Made by a program: the position numbers and the translations under genes. From assembly GCA_913009835.1 (NCBI GenBank), contig CAJVXH010000014.1:1-35131 (forward strand): DNA of 35,131 bases, read 5' to 3'. The notes beneath the pieces are model-generated. The model saw only the letters and a program-made list of their open reading frames with translations. It made no database searches and had not been told where the DNA came from. Shown piece by piece: positions 7,726-15,557 of the stretch. How positions within the stretch are numbered: the first letter of the stretch is position 1; every line of letters starts with the position of its first letter. The DNA comes from an uncultured bacterium. GTDB lineage: Bacteria; Electryoneota; Electryoneia; Electryoneales; Electryoneaceae.

Positions 7726-8565
7726 TCAAGTGGAAATTAGTGGTCGGTAAAGATCAACACGCCTGTCATTCAGACGGTGATTATGCGGCGTGATCATCTT
7801 CTCATCGGCCAGATTAAGATCGATAGTCGCAAGACCAACATGATCCTGATCTTCAGGGGCTGCGACGAGAATATCGCCACGTGGGCTCATGATCTGACTC
7901 AGACCAGTAAATGTGAGTGAACGACCGACCCGATCCTCTCGTCCAATGCGGTTGGCGGTAATACTGAAAACGCCATTCTCAACGCTGCGACTGAACATCG
8001 CCTTCTGGCAATATCTTAATATGAGGTTGGATGGATGAGCGATAATCTCAGCACCGGACAATGCCAGCAGACGCGCAGTTTCCGGGAACAGCCAGTCGAA
8101 GCAGATCATCAGGCCGATACGTCCCGCCGGAGTGACGATCACTGGCGGCTGATTATGAGCCTTATCAAATAGTTCCTTCTCACGGTCGAAAAGGTGGATC
8201 TTACGATAGGCATGCGCCATACCGTCCGGAGTGATGAGGACAGCCGTGTTGAAGATGCGATTGTGTCGCGCGTCTTTTTCCGGGAAGCCGATGATGATCG
8301 TCGTCTTCAGTTCACGGGCCAGCTTGGCTATTCGCTTCGCGGTCGGACCACTGTTAAATGGTTCCGCATACTTCTCCACCTCGTCCCGGTCCATGAACTC
8401 ATAGCCTGTAGTGGCCAGTTCGGGTAGAACAAGGAGGTCAGCGTCCGGAGCAGACCGGATCAATTCTTCAGCGGTATCGAGATTCTTATTTACATCACCA
8501 AATTCTGGTTTGAACTGTACGTAACCGACAGTCTTCTCACGACGTTCCTTGACCGGCTTGTTCAT
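7726..8565 (-). CDS. Nitrilase-superfamily carbon-nitrogen hydrolase
   Basis: From the preferred start at 8565 the product has 279 residues. An ATG 12 bases further upstream lacks a ribosome binding site, while GGAG lies 6 bases before the chosen one. The Glu-Lys-Cys triad of the superfamily is visible: Glu49 in VLPELATTGYEF, Lys122 in YRKIHLFDRE and Cys155 in MICFDWLFPE. These enzymes cleave amide or nitrile bonds in the cytoplasm through a cysteine thioester. The LFDRE context and NHRLNDRR near the C-terminus resemble the omega-amidase/beta-ureidopropionase group. The substrate cannot be read from the sequence. Neighbours do not form an obvious catabolic operon. Confidence 0.9.
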   Translation of the reverse strand: MNKPVKERREKTVGYVQFKPEFGDVNKNLDTAEELIRSAPDADLLVLPELATTGYEFMDRDEVEKYAEPFNSGPTAKRIAKLARELKTTIIIGFPEKDARHNRIFNTAVLITPDGMAHAYRKIHLFDREKELFDKAHNQPPVIVTPAGRIGLMICFDWLFPETARLLALSGAEIIAHPSNLILRYCQKAMFSRSVENGVFSITANRIGREDRVGRSLTFTGLSQIMSPRGDILVAAPEDQDHVGLATIDLNLADEKMITPHNHRLNDRRVDLYRPLIST

Positions 8566-8746
8566 GCGGAACTCCATCTATGGAAATAAATAGGGAATTG
8601 TTGGCAACAAAAACATGGTCCGTTGCATTGCTTAAGAGCGGGAGGATACGACTATACGAGCCCGAAAGCAAATATTGACTGATTCCAAACAACTCGCTAC
8701 TGTTGTACTCTTATGATAGACTAGAGTTCCGCGCCTCCTCAGAGAT

Positions 8747-10288
8747 TTAATCGAGCAGCCTTTTTGAGCCATTCAGCGTGCGAAGGTGTGTGATGTCCTG
8801 TGTAGCCTCGAGACAACCGAGGTATGTGCCGTCCTCGTCACGCACAGCATCATAGCGGATGTGGATGAACCTGCCAGCGAAATTGTCCATCCAGAATTCG
8901 GATGTCTCACGTGTCCCGGCCTTCATCTCATCGAGAATACGGTTGACCACATTCAATGATTTCGGTGGATGACAGTTCTGAACCTTGCGACCGATTACGG
9001 CCGGAGAACGCGGGAATATCTTGTGTTCAGAACCAGTGAAATAGCGAACCTCATCGTTCTCATCAACGAAAGAGAGTTCGACAGGGATAGTCAGCAGGAT
9101 GCGGTCGAGCTGCTTCTGAGTGAGCTGACCGTGAGTGACCACGACTGAATCTGAATCGTCCCTGGCATCGCGAGCGAGAGCCGCCGCGGAATCAACGGGG
9201 ACAGCGTGTTCAGGATGATGCTCCATGAAATGGTCAGCCGCTGGTTTATCCTGGGGAGTGACCATCTTGATGCGCGGCGACCACTCATCAGAACGTTCGA
9301 TCAGGGTGAAACCGATCTCCTCTTCCTGCTTGTAAATATCCGCCCAATCCTCGTGTTTAAGCAGATCAATCGAAGTGGGGAGCAGTATGGACTCCTCCTT
9401 GGTGACCATGTCATCGATTTTGCCCAGAACGGCGGACAATCGCTTGTCCATGTCCCGCATGTCGCCGTCATTGATGAACGCTTCCACCTCTTTCAGTTCA
9501 GCACGGATCTCGTCATGGATAGCCCACATGACTTTGCTCGGACCTTCAAACCCTTCTCGCTCGAGTTTCGGGAAGAGCAGATTTTCCTTGCGCAGGTAAT
9601 GCTTCTCGATGGTCCGTACCTGCTTGATGTGTTCCGCCAATGATTTCAGATCAGGTGAGGAGGGATCGATCTCTTCAAAGACGCTACGAGTCTTCGCCGT
9701 CATCTGCATGATTGCGAGGTTCTCCGCTACGAATGTAAATACCGGATGACCGGGGGTCTGCTCAACCACTTCCGGCCCCGCCGCACCATCGCCCATTATC
9801 CCAACATGTACATCGCAGAGCTCCTGTATCATCTCAACCGGCATACCTTCGCTGATGAGTTGTTGCTCCATGATTGCGATGTCTTTGGCGGGTACGGTTC
9901 CGAACTTCGCCTCGAACTTGACCTTGGCAGTCTCCAGGGTTTCGGTGCCGGCATGGAGGGAGAGAATAAGCGCTTTCAGATCTTCACGTTGCTGATCCTC
10001 AGCCGAAAGCGCAGCTCCAGTTTCAACGACAACTTCAATACCTTCCTCGTTACGGATGGCATCGGCGATGGCGTTGAGCAGCTCATTGACGCTCATATTG
10101 CCCATGGATGCGGCGCGACGCAACGTCGCGACACGTCCGACAGTGTTACGCATCACCGGATTCTTCAGCGCCTTGAAGTTAGGGGAGATCTCAGCAAGTT
10201 TTTCGATGAGATAAGGACGCTCCTGCACCAGATCATGCAGACGGATGTCGGGAGTCAAGGTGTATGGGGAAGCGGATGGGTCGTTCAT
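8747..10288 (-). CDS. DUF438 / hemerythrin / PAS multidomain protein
   Basis: The 513-residue protein has four parts. Residues about 8-75 look like the small helical N-terminal domain usual in this family (DUF1858-like, TLTPDIRLHDLVQERP). About 95-165 is a DUF438 domain. About 175-320 is a hemerythrin-like four-helix bundle with His and Glu residues in EHIKQVRTIEKHYLRKEN and AIHDEIRAEL that could hold a di-iron site. About 380-505 is a PAS domain containing NCHPPKS and GRFIHIRYDAVRDEDG. Such proteins are thought to sense oxygen, nitric oxide or redox state, but no output domain is present here. A small PAS paralogue lies directly upstream in the same direction. The protein is cytoplasmic; no membrane segment is seen. 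Confidence 0.88.
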   Translation of the reverse strand: MNDPSASPYTLTPDIRLHDLVQERPYLIEKLAEISPNFKALKNPVMRNTVGRVATLRRAASMGNMSVNELLNAIADAIRNEEGIEVVVETGAALSAEDQQREDLKALILSLHAGTETLETAKVKFEAKFGTVPAKDIAIMEQQLISEGMPVEMIQELCDVHVGIMGDGAAGPEVVEQTPGHPVFTFVAENLAIMQMTAKTRSVFEEIDPSSPDLKSLAEHIKQVRTIEKHYLRKENLLFPKLEREGFEGPSKVMWAIHDEIRAELKEVEAFINDGDMRDMDKRLSAVLGKIDDMVTKEESILLPTSIDLLKHEDWADIYKQEEEIGFTLIERSDEWSPRIKMVTPQDKPAADHFMEHHPEHAVPVDSAAALARDARDDSDSVVVTHGQLTQKQLDRILLTIPVELSFVDENDEVRYFTGSEHKIFPRSPAVIGRKVQNCHPPKSLNVVNRILDEMKAGTRETSEFWMDNFAGRFIHIRYDAVRDEDGTYLGCLEATQDITHLRTLNGSKRLLD

Positions 10289-10417
10289 GGTTCCATTCCT
10301 GAGTTTGAGTGTGTTTGGTGTATAACGTCTGGAATAGAGTAAGGCTGGCCAAAACTATAAACATTGACGGCGGCAAAAAATCAGCCTTGGAATGGAGTCC
10401 ACAGAGTGACTCCTCTG

Positions 10418-10813
10418 CTACAATGCGTCCTTGTTTCCCGCCAGGCCACGGATCTCCGTCACATCCTGCGTCGTTTCCAGACAACCCACAAACTTTCCGC
10501 TGGAATCACGCGCTGCGATGTAACGGGTGTGAATGAAGCGTCCATTGTGATTGTCTCGCCAAGCCTCAAAATAATCGTGCTTTCCGGACTTGAGATCACC
10601 CAGCATCTGTTCAACTCCGGGCAGGGATTTGTCAGAATGGCAATCACGGACATCTGTGCCAATTAGATCAGGATCACGGGAGAAAATGAGATCTTCGCGC
10701 TCACTGTAATAACGGGTGATATCGTTTTCATCCGTGAAAGTCAGGTCCATCGGGATGGCGAGTAGCATGGCGTTGAGCTGTTCCAGGCTCAGATCGCCGG
10801 TGTCCAAAGTCAT
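10418..10813 (-). CDS. Stand-alone PAS domain protein, paralogue of neighbour's C-terminus
   Basis: The 131-residue protein aligns by eye end to end with the C-terminal PAS domain of the DUF438 protein that follows it. Shared features are LxxLLxxIPxxLxFxDENDxxRY, the CH-x-x-K-S element (DCHSDKS against NCHPPKS), GRFIHxRYxAxRD and GCLExTQD. It therefore looks like a partial duplication kept as a separate gene. It may bind the same ligand, or pair with the larger protein through PAS-PAS contacts; both are inference. The 3' end of the aminotransferase gene lies 25 bases upstream in the same direction, so all three genes may share a transcript. The start is an ATG. Confidence 0.82.
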   Translation of the reverse strand: MTLDTGDLSLEQLNAMLLAIPMDLTFTDENDITRYYSEREDLIFSRDPDLIGTDVRDCHSDKSLPGVEQMLGDLKSGKHDYFEAWRDNHNGRFIHTRYIAARDSSGKFVGCLETTQDVTEIRGLAGNKDAL

Positions 10814-10838
10814 GATGATTCCCGTCTGTTAAGCGTGT

Positions 10839-12005
10839 TTAGAACGAATTCAGTCGTGACGCAGCTTCTGCGATCACTTCTGGTGCTTCGGTGGTGTAGC
10901 AGAAGCGGGCAAAACTGTCATAGGCCGCACCAAAAGGTGCACCGGGACTGAGGACTACCCCAATGTCGAGCATGCGATCAAGACGCTGGTTATCGTCAAG
11001 ACCGTTCCACTTTTCCCCCATCTCGACCAACAGGTAGAACGAACCGTCCGGTGACAGATACGGTTTCTTCAAGTTGTCCATCGCGGCTTGTCGGCACTCG
11101 AGATACGATTCCCGTAGACGACCGACAATACTTTCATGATTAGCCAGGGCACGGATAACCTGCACTTGTGCGATACGATTAGCTTCGTAGCCCACTCCCA
11201 CATGCGCCGGATGTATGGTAGCCAAAGTCCCCGGTGCAGCGGCGACGTAACCCAGCCGTAATCCAGCCGCTGCATATGACTTTGATGCGCTGAAAACTGA
11301 GACGGTGCGTTCGTGCATTCCGGGAAGCGACCCAATACTCACGTACTCCTCATCAACCCAGACAAAATCCTCATAGGCTTCATCACTGAGTACCCACAGA
11401 TCGTGTTCACGGGCGAATTCAGCAATCTGTTCCAGTTGAGGTCGTCTCAGGAACACTCCTGATGGATTGTTCGGGTTGTTGAAATAGATGGCCCGCGTCT
11501 TCACGTTCAAATGTGATCTCAGTATTTCCGCGATGTCGGGGTTGCTGGCTGGGAAATGATGAAAAAACGGGACTTCGATCAGGCGAACCTTAGCTGTGGC
11601 AGCAACGACTTTCAGTATCGTCCAATGGGGGGAGAGGGTCAATATTTCATCGCCCGGTTCCAGCAAACGGGTCATCGACAGAAACAAGGCACCGGTTGCG
11701 CCGAAGGTGATCTGGATGTCTTTCAACGAATTCAGGGGGAGACGGTTACGAGTTGTCAGCTTCTCAAACAGCCGACGTCTCAGCTCAGGTTCGCCCTGGG
11801 TGTCGCCGTACCGACTCATCCGATTGTTCCACGGTTCATCTTCCAACGGTTGATTCAACTCTGGCGGCAGATCGTGGTAGGAGTCGCCGACGTGCAAGGC
11901 AATCGGCGCTTCGCCGGAACCGCTGCGAGCCGCGATCTCGTCTTGAATACGATTAAATATTGTCGCTTTGAATCCCTGGTCACGTAAGTCAGCGGGGCGA
12001 GGCAT
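10839..12005 (-). CDS. Class I/II pyridoxal-phosphate aminotransferase
   Basis: From the ATG at 12005 the enzyme has 388 residues, the normal family length. GGAG lies 5 bases upstream. An open frame runs back to 12101, but that part reads through a dispersed repeat and is rejected. Cofactor residues are clear: Asn180 in NNPNNPSG, Asp208 and Tyr211 in LSDEAYEDF, and the Schiff-base lysine Lys242 in SASKSYAAAGLRLGY. Near the C-terminus the Arg in FARFCYT should bind the substrate carboxylate. The fold is that of aspartate/tyrosine/aromatic-type aminotransferases (subgroup I), and the amino donor is not evident. It lies between two citrate-synthase-like genes upstream and a PAS protein downstream. 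Confidence 0.9.
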   Translation of the reverse strand: MPRPADLRDQGFKATIFNRIQDEIAARSGSGEAPIALHVGDSYHDLPPELNQPLEDEPWNNRMSRYGDTQGEPELRRRLFEKLTTRNRLPLNSLKDIQITFGATGALFLSMTRLLEPGDEILTLSPHWTILKVVAATAKVRLIEVPFFHHFPASNPDIAEILRSHLNVKTRAIYFNNPNNPSGVFLRRPQLEQIAEFAREHDLWVLSDEAYEDFVWVDEEYVSIGSLPGMHERTVSVFSASKSYAAAGLRLGYVAAAPGTLATIHPAHVGVGYEANRIAQVQVIRALANHESIVGRLRESYLECRQAAMDNLKKPYLSPDGSFYLLVEMGEKWNGLDDNQRLDRMLDIGVVLSPGAPFGAAYDSFARFCYTTEAPEVIAEAASRLNSF

Positions 12006-12191
12006 GGCTTCTCCGGGATATTTCGTGAGTTGTTTTGACAATGAAGGAACTGCGAGATCCTTCACTTTCGACCTGCATCTTGCCCGTGTCGGCTCTGCCA
12101 ACGCGGTTGATCAGGATGACGCGGTGTGTAATGCCACAGATATTTATATCTCGGGTTATCAGAAGGTTAACTGCGAGATCCTTCACTTTGT
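12006..12191. repeat. Intergenic block with two GAGATCCTT elements and a palindrome
   Basis: Two copies of the dispersed CTGCGAGATCCTTCACT element lie at about 12049-12067 and 12171-12200 (the second complete, ending TTCAGGATGAC). They enclose the palindrome AGATAT-TT-ATATCT at 12138-12151. The block separates the citrate-synthase-like gene from the aminotransferase gene. It gives a false N-terminal extension to the latter. Confidence 0.7.
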
Positions 12192-13319
12192 TCAGGATGA
12201 CGTCAAATACACCGCTCCCGGTTCAATCATCGCGCCATGGGGCAGATATTCCAGACAATGTGCCATCCAGCCGGTTTCGATTGCCAGACAGAACGGGATG
12301 GGAAATGAGCTGACCGGCAGGCCGAGAGGGGCATAAATCAATCCGGTGATGCTGTCCACGTTCGCATAAATACCTTTAGGACTCAACGCCCCTTCAATTT
12401 CTGCCCGCACGGCTGAATAGATCTCCCAGCGATCCTCCATCCCCTTGCTCGCGAGAAGGTTCTTGGCGTGAGATTCAAGCACCGCCACCCGCGGATCGGG
12501 GCATTTGTACACCCGGTGCCCGTATCCGGGGAAACGGTAACCTTCGTCGAGCTGCTTCCTGGCCCATACTCTGGCTTCTTCCGCACATTCGAATTTAGAT
12601 ATATCCTCGTAGGCCAATTGGTTAGCGCCACCATGACGAACACCCGAAAGCGCGCCCATTCCTGCCAACACCGCTGATCCCAGATCCGCACCGGTGCTGA
12701 TGACGATCAAGGCTGCAAATGCGGCGGCATGAAGACCGTGTTCAGCTTGCACGATCAAGCTCGCCTCAAACGCACTCTTCTCCTCAGGACTCACCTCTCG
12801 TTCCAGAGCCTGCCATAAAAAATTGGCTGAGAAATCGAGATCATCTTTGGGAGGAAGTGGAGCTTGACTGTTCAAGTGACGAATAGCCCCGGCAGCCAGG
12901 GCGGCCGACCAACTGAGGATGCGGGCGGGACGTCGCCACTGAGCCTGCATGTCGCTTCGTCCCGCTTCCGGGATGTGGCAGGCGGCAATGGTCAACATGG
13001 TCCGATATTGCGCAAGCGGATGAGCATTTGAGGGGATAATGGACAGTGAGTCAAATGCTTCTTTGGGCGGAATTCGCCACTCCCGCAGTTCATCCTTCCA
13101 TTGGCTATACTCCTGCTGGTTTGGCAGGTTACCATGGAGGATCAGGTAGGTCACCTCCTCGAATGAACAGTTCTCCGCGAGTTCATCCACAGGATATCCG
13201 CGATATATCAGACGGCTTTTTACACCATCAATCAGGCTGATTCGAGTGTCAGTGACCTCCAGACCTTCGAGTCCGCGCTGGTAGGTTTGAACCTTTTGGT
13301 TGCCGGCTTCAGGTTTCAT
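12192..13319 (-). CDS. Citrate synthase family protein with catalytic His/Asp but missing Arg residues
   Basis: The 375-residue protein follows the citrate synthase fold throughout. The three classical catalytic positions are present: His229 in GVRHGGANQL, His268 in PGYGHRVYKCPDPR and Asp322 in ANVDSITG. Two substrate-binding arginine regions are lost. Where typical enzymes have SRMSGW or ARTVGW, this one has AIETGW (Ile347 in place of Arg). Where they have RPRADYTG, it has EPGAVYLT (Glu366, Gly368). Its ATG overlaps the stop of the upstream citrate-synthase-like gene by 4 bases (ATGA), so translation is coupled. Citrate synthase joins acetyl-CoA and oxaloacetate. Whether this protein acts alone is doubtful, and it may need its partner. 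A 2-methylcitrate synthase-like role is possible. Confidence 0.9.
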   Translation of the reverse strand: MKPEAGNQKVQTYQRGLEGLEVTDTRISLIDGVKSRLIYRGYPVDELAENCSFEEVTYLILHGNLPNQQEYSQWKDELREWRIPPKEAFDSLSIIPSNAHPLAQYRTMLTIAACHIPEAGRSDMQAQWRRPARILSWSAALAAGAIRHLNSQAPLPPKDDLDFSANFLWQALEREVSPEEKSAFEASLIVQAEHGLHAAAFAALIVISTGADLGSAVLAGMGALSGVRHGGANQLAYEDISKFECAEEARVWARKQLDEGYRFPGYGHRVYKCPDPRVAVLESHAKNLLASKGMEDRWEIYSAVRAEIEGALSPKGIYANVDSITGLIYAPLGLPVSSFPIPFCLAIETGWMAHCLEYLPHGAMIEPGAVYLTSS

Positions 13320-14518
13320 CGGCCCTTCTCCGGCGTGATGTGTCGAACCGGATAACCGGTATAGTGACCGAGCGGTCGGTACAGGCGTGGATTCTCCAGC
13401 TCCTCATGGACTCGTGCCATCAATCCGGCCATACGTCCAACCATGTAAAGACAGGGGAGCAGGGGAGTGTCAGCCCCGAGCAGATGAAAGAGCAGGGCAG
13501 CGTAAAAGTTGATATTGAGATGCACGCCCCGTGGTGCGAGATGACGCTGGGCCTCATCCTCAACCGCACGCGCTATGTCGAACAGTTCGGATTTGCCTTT
13601 ACGTCTGGCCTGCGCCGCAACTTCCTTGCGCAGAATTACCACACGTGGATCAGGGATGCGATACAACCTGTGCCCGAATCCGGCGATACGTCCGCCAGAA
13701 GCTATAGTCGAAGCAACCCAGGAGCGGGCGTTCTCAGGTGTGTCCAACGGAAGAATCTGTTCAAGCACCGTTTCACTCGCCCCGCCTAGACGATGCCCCC
13801 GCAATGCTGACAACCCCGCCACTACGTTGTAATAGGGGTCAGCCAATGCACTTGCGACTACCATTGAGGTGAAAGTGGGAGCGTCCAGACCATGATCGGC
13901 GAACAACACCCAGAGGAGATTGAGCGAACGGACATCCTTAGCGTCGGGGTCAGTATCCTGAATAGCGCGTAACACTTCGAATGCGAGTTCATTTTCCGAT
14001 TGGAACTCAGCAATTTCCTTTCCCGCACGGTGCCTTATGATCTGAACCACAAGGGCAGCGACCTGGGCGATGATACGCAATTCTCGCCAGTGACGTTCTC
14101 CGGAGAGCTCATCCTCATGACTCATCTCATGACAGCCGAGAGCTGAAACTCCCGCCCGGAGGATGCTGGTCGGGTGAATCTGCGAGTCCAGCGATCGAAT
14201 CAGGGCAATCACATCATCCGGCAAGACTCGGCTGGCGCGAAGTTGGTCACGGAATGCGGAGAACGCTTCCTTGTCCTCGTCTGGTTCGTTGCCGGTGATC
14301 AGGAGGTGCGCGATCTCCTCAAACGAGTGCATTCCGGCCAGCTCTTCAATTGGCACGCCACGATATTCCAGCGCCCCGCTGGAAGGGTCCAACCAGCTGA
14401 CTCGTGTTCCGGTGGCGATCACCCCGGACAGTCCCGGCCCGACTTCGCTGGTAACAGGCCAGTCGAGTTCGTCCAGCGCCCATGAGAAATTGCTGCTGAG
14501 AGTGCGGTAGGTGGTCAT
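13316..14518 (-). CDS. Citrate synthase family paralogue with Arg residues but missing catalytic His/Asp
   Basis: The 400-residue protein is a second citrate-synthase-fold protein. Here the first catalytic His is replaced by Leu244 (GHRLGGAS where active enzymes have PLHGGAN), and the catalytic Asp is replaced by Asn337 (LNINFYAA for PNVDFYSA). The second His is kept (His283 in GFGHRLYRIPDPR). The two arginine regions missing from the downstream partner are intact: Arg362 in VGRMAG and Arg381 in YRPLGHYTG. The pattern is the mirror image of the partner's losses. The stop codon overlaps the partner's start by 4 bases. The N-terminal 30 residues are extra compared with the partner. It is unlikely to be an active citrate synthase alone; a non-catalytic or complementing subunit is the simplest reading. 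Confidence 0.88.
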   Translation of the reverse strand: MTTYRTLSSNFSWALDELDWPVTSEVGPGLSGVIATGTRVSWLDPSSGALEYRGVPIEELAGMHSFEEIAHLLITGNEPDEDKEAFSAFRDQLRASRVLPDDVIALIRSLDSQIHPTSILRAGVSALGCHEMSHEDELSGERHWRELRIIAQVAALVVQIIRHRAGKEIAEFQSENELAFEVLRAIQDTDPDAKDVRSLNLLWVLFADHGLDAPTFTSMVVASALADPYYNVVAGLSALRGHRLGGASETVLEQILPLDTPENARSWVASTIASGGRIAGFGHRLYRIPDPRVVILRKEVAAQARRKGKSELFDIARAVEDEAQRHLAPRGVHLNINFYAALLFHLLGADTPLLPCLYMVGRMAGLMARVHEELENPRLYRPLGHYTGYPVRHITPEKGR

Positions 14519-14829
14519 TGGATTCCTGTAAATCGATCAGTTCACAGAAGGTAAGGTGTGACACCAGTTCGGACAATGCATATCGTTGATGAAATCAGGC
14601 CCGTGCTTGCTTGCAAGCGCGGCTTATCCAAAGGTCAACTCCGAGATCCTTGCAGAAACGCTCAGGATGACGCGATTTCGTGCCCCAGACATTTATATCT
14701 GGGATTACCAACTCTTGTATCTGACAGATGACCCCAGACATAAATGTCTGGGGCATGATGCTACCGTCGAACAAGTCTGCCCCGACTTGCTCGTCAAGTC
14801 GGGATGGATAAACGTCAGAGTCCCTCACA
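14519..14829. repeat. Intergenic block of palindromic repeats
   Basis: This 311-base gap contains: a GCCCGTGCTTGC...GCGCGG element near 14598-14621; a CCGAGATCCTT...CAGGATGAC element at 14641-14671; a CCCAGACAT-TT-ATATCTGGG stem at about 14684-14703; a perfect CCCCAGACAT-AA-ATGTCTGGGG stem at 14732-14753; and a perfect CCCGACTTG-CTCGT-CAAGTCGGG stem at 14781-14803. The promoter of the citrate-synthase pair should lie close to 14520-14580 but I cannot identify it with confidence. No gene is seen. Confidence 0.8.
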
Positions 14830-15330
14830 TCACGCATCCTTTAACATCAATCGGAACTGTGAGATCTGACTGGCATGATAGATAGCATGAAATGCCGTGC
14901 CGGATATCAAGTATTCCACCTCATCGTCGGGGACAATAGCTTTGATCCGTCCTTCCCGTAATTCGACCAGAGCATCCAACAGCTTCACATATTCCTCGCG
15001 TACCAGGGCAACATCCGCTTTCCACTGTTCAGGGTCAGGATGTTCCGGCTGTTCCAGCCAGTCGCTGCCTTTGCGTGGGAAGCTGCGTTTTCCAATCCCG
15101 GTCAACAGAACTCGCACCCGGTAGCACCAGTACGCACTGTGCAATGTGATCTGCCAGATTGTCTTCGTGCGTCCGGGGACAGCGCGATGAGCGGTGGCGG
15201 CATCTATGCCCTTGAGGGCGCTGTTGAGGTTTTTTCCATGCCACGCGCCGCGCATGTACGCCATCTCAATTGAGGCGATCAGACTGTCCCAGCCGACACT
15301 CGCTTTCGGGTCACGCCACATCTTCACCAC
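14830..15330 (-). CDS. DinB-fold (DinB/YfiT family) protein
   Basis: From a GTG at 15330 the protein has 166 residues. GGGAGG lies 5 bases upstream, so this start (or the GTG next to it) is better than the longer open frame, which continues through a repeat. The four-helix DinB fold is suggested by three histidines in the usual places: AWHGKNL near residue 28, ITLHSAYW near residue 59 and HAIYHASQI near the C-terminus. Together they form a metal site in this family. Members are often thiol-dependent transferases or stress-induced proteins of unknown substrate. It is divergent from radA. The coupling with a DNA-repair gene is suggestive only. Confidence 0.82.
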   Translation of the reverse strand: MVKMWRDPKASVGWDSLIASIEMAYMRGAWHGKNLNSALKGIDAATAHRAVPGRTKTIWQITLHSAYWCYRVRVLLTGIGKRSFPRKGSDWLEQPEHPDPEQWKADVALVREEYVKLLDALVELREGRIKAIVPDDEVEYLISGTAFHAIYHASQISQFRLMLKDA

Positions 15331-15557
15331 TGGAACCTCCCTCTGATTTGTTACCAGTCCGCAATGTACAGAATGAAGGAGGGAGGATGCTGACGGGGGG
15401 CTGCTGTAGGCGGGCAACGGGCTTCTGACTACGGACTGCGGTGTTTGGGTTTTCATGTTTTACAGCAGCCTGTAGCCCGCAGCCGCCCAGGGAAGAGGAG
15501 TGCTGAACATATGAGCAGATCGCTGGCAACTCCGCCCGATAATCCGTAGCTTCCAGC
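15331..15557. repeat. dinB-like/radA intergenic region with repeat tracts
   Basis: This spacer between divergent genes carries two inversely oriented relatives of a GCGGGCTACAGGCTGCTGT tract, at about 15400-15425 (GCTGCTGTAGGCGGGC) and 15465-15485 (CAGCAGCCTGTAGCCCGC). It can therefore fold back on itself. Similar tracts occur at 24225-24299 and 34031-34057. Promoters for the DinB-like gene and radA must lie here, but no convincing -35/-10 pair was recognised. Confidence 0.5.

Noticed and set aside
12006-12101. 32-residue N-terminal extension of the aminotransferase
   Set aside because: It reads through an intergenic GAGATCCTT repeat; the ATG at 12005 has GGAG at the right distance and gives the family length.
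15331-15456. 42-residue N-terminal extension of the DinB-like protein
   Set aside because: It reads through repeat tracts; GGGAGG directly precedes the GTG pair at 15330-15325.
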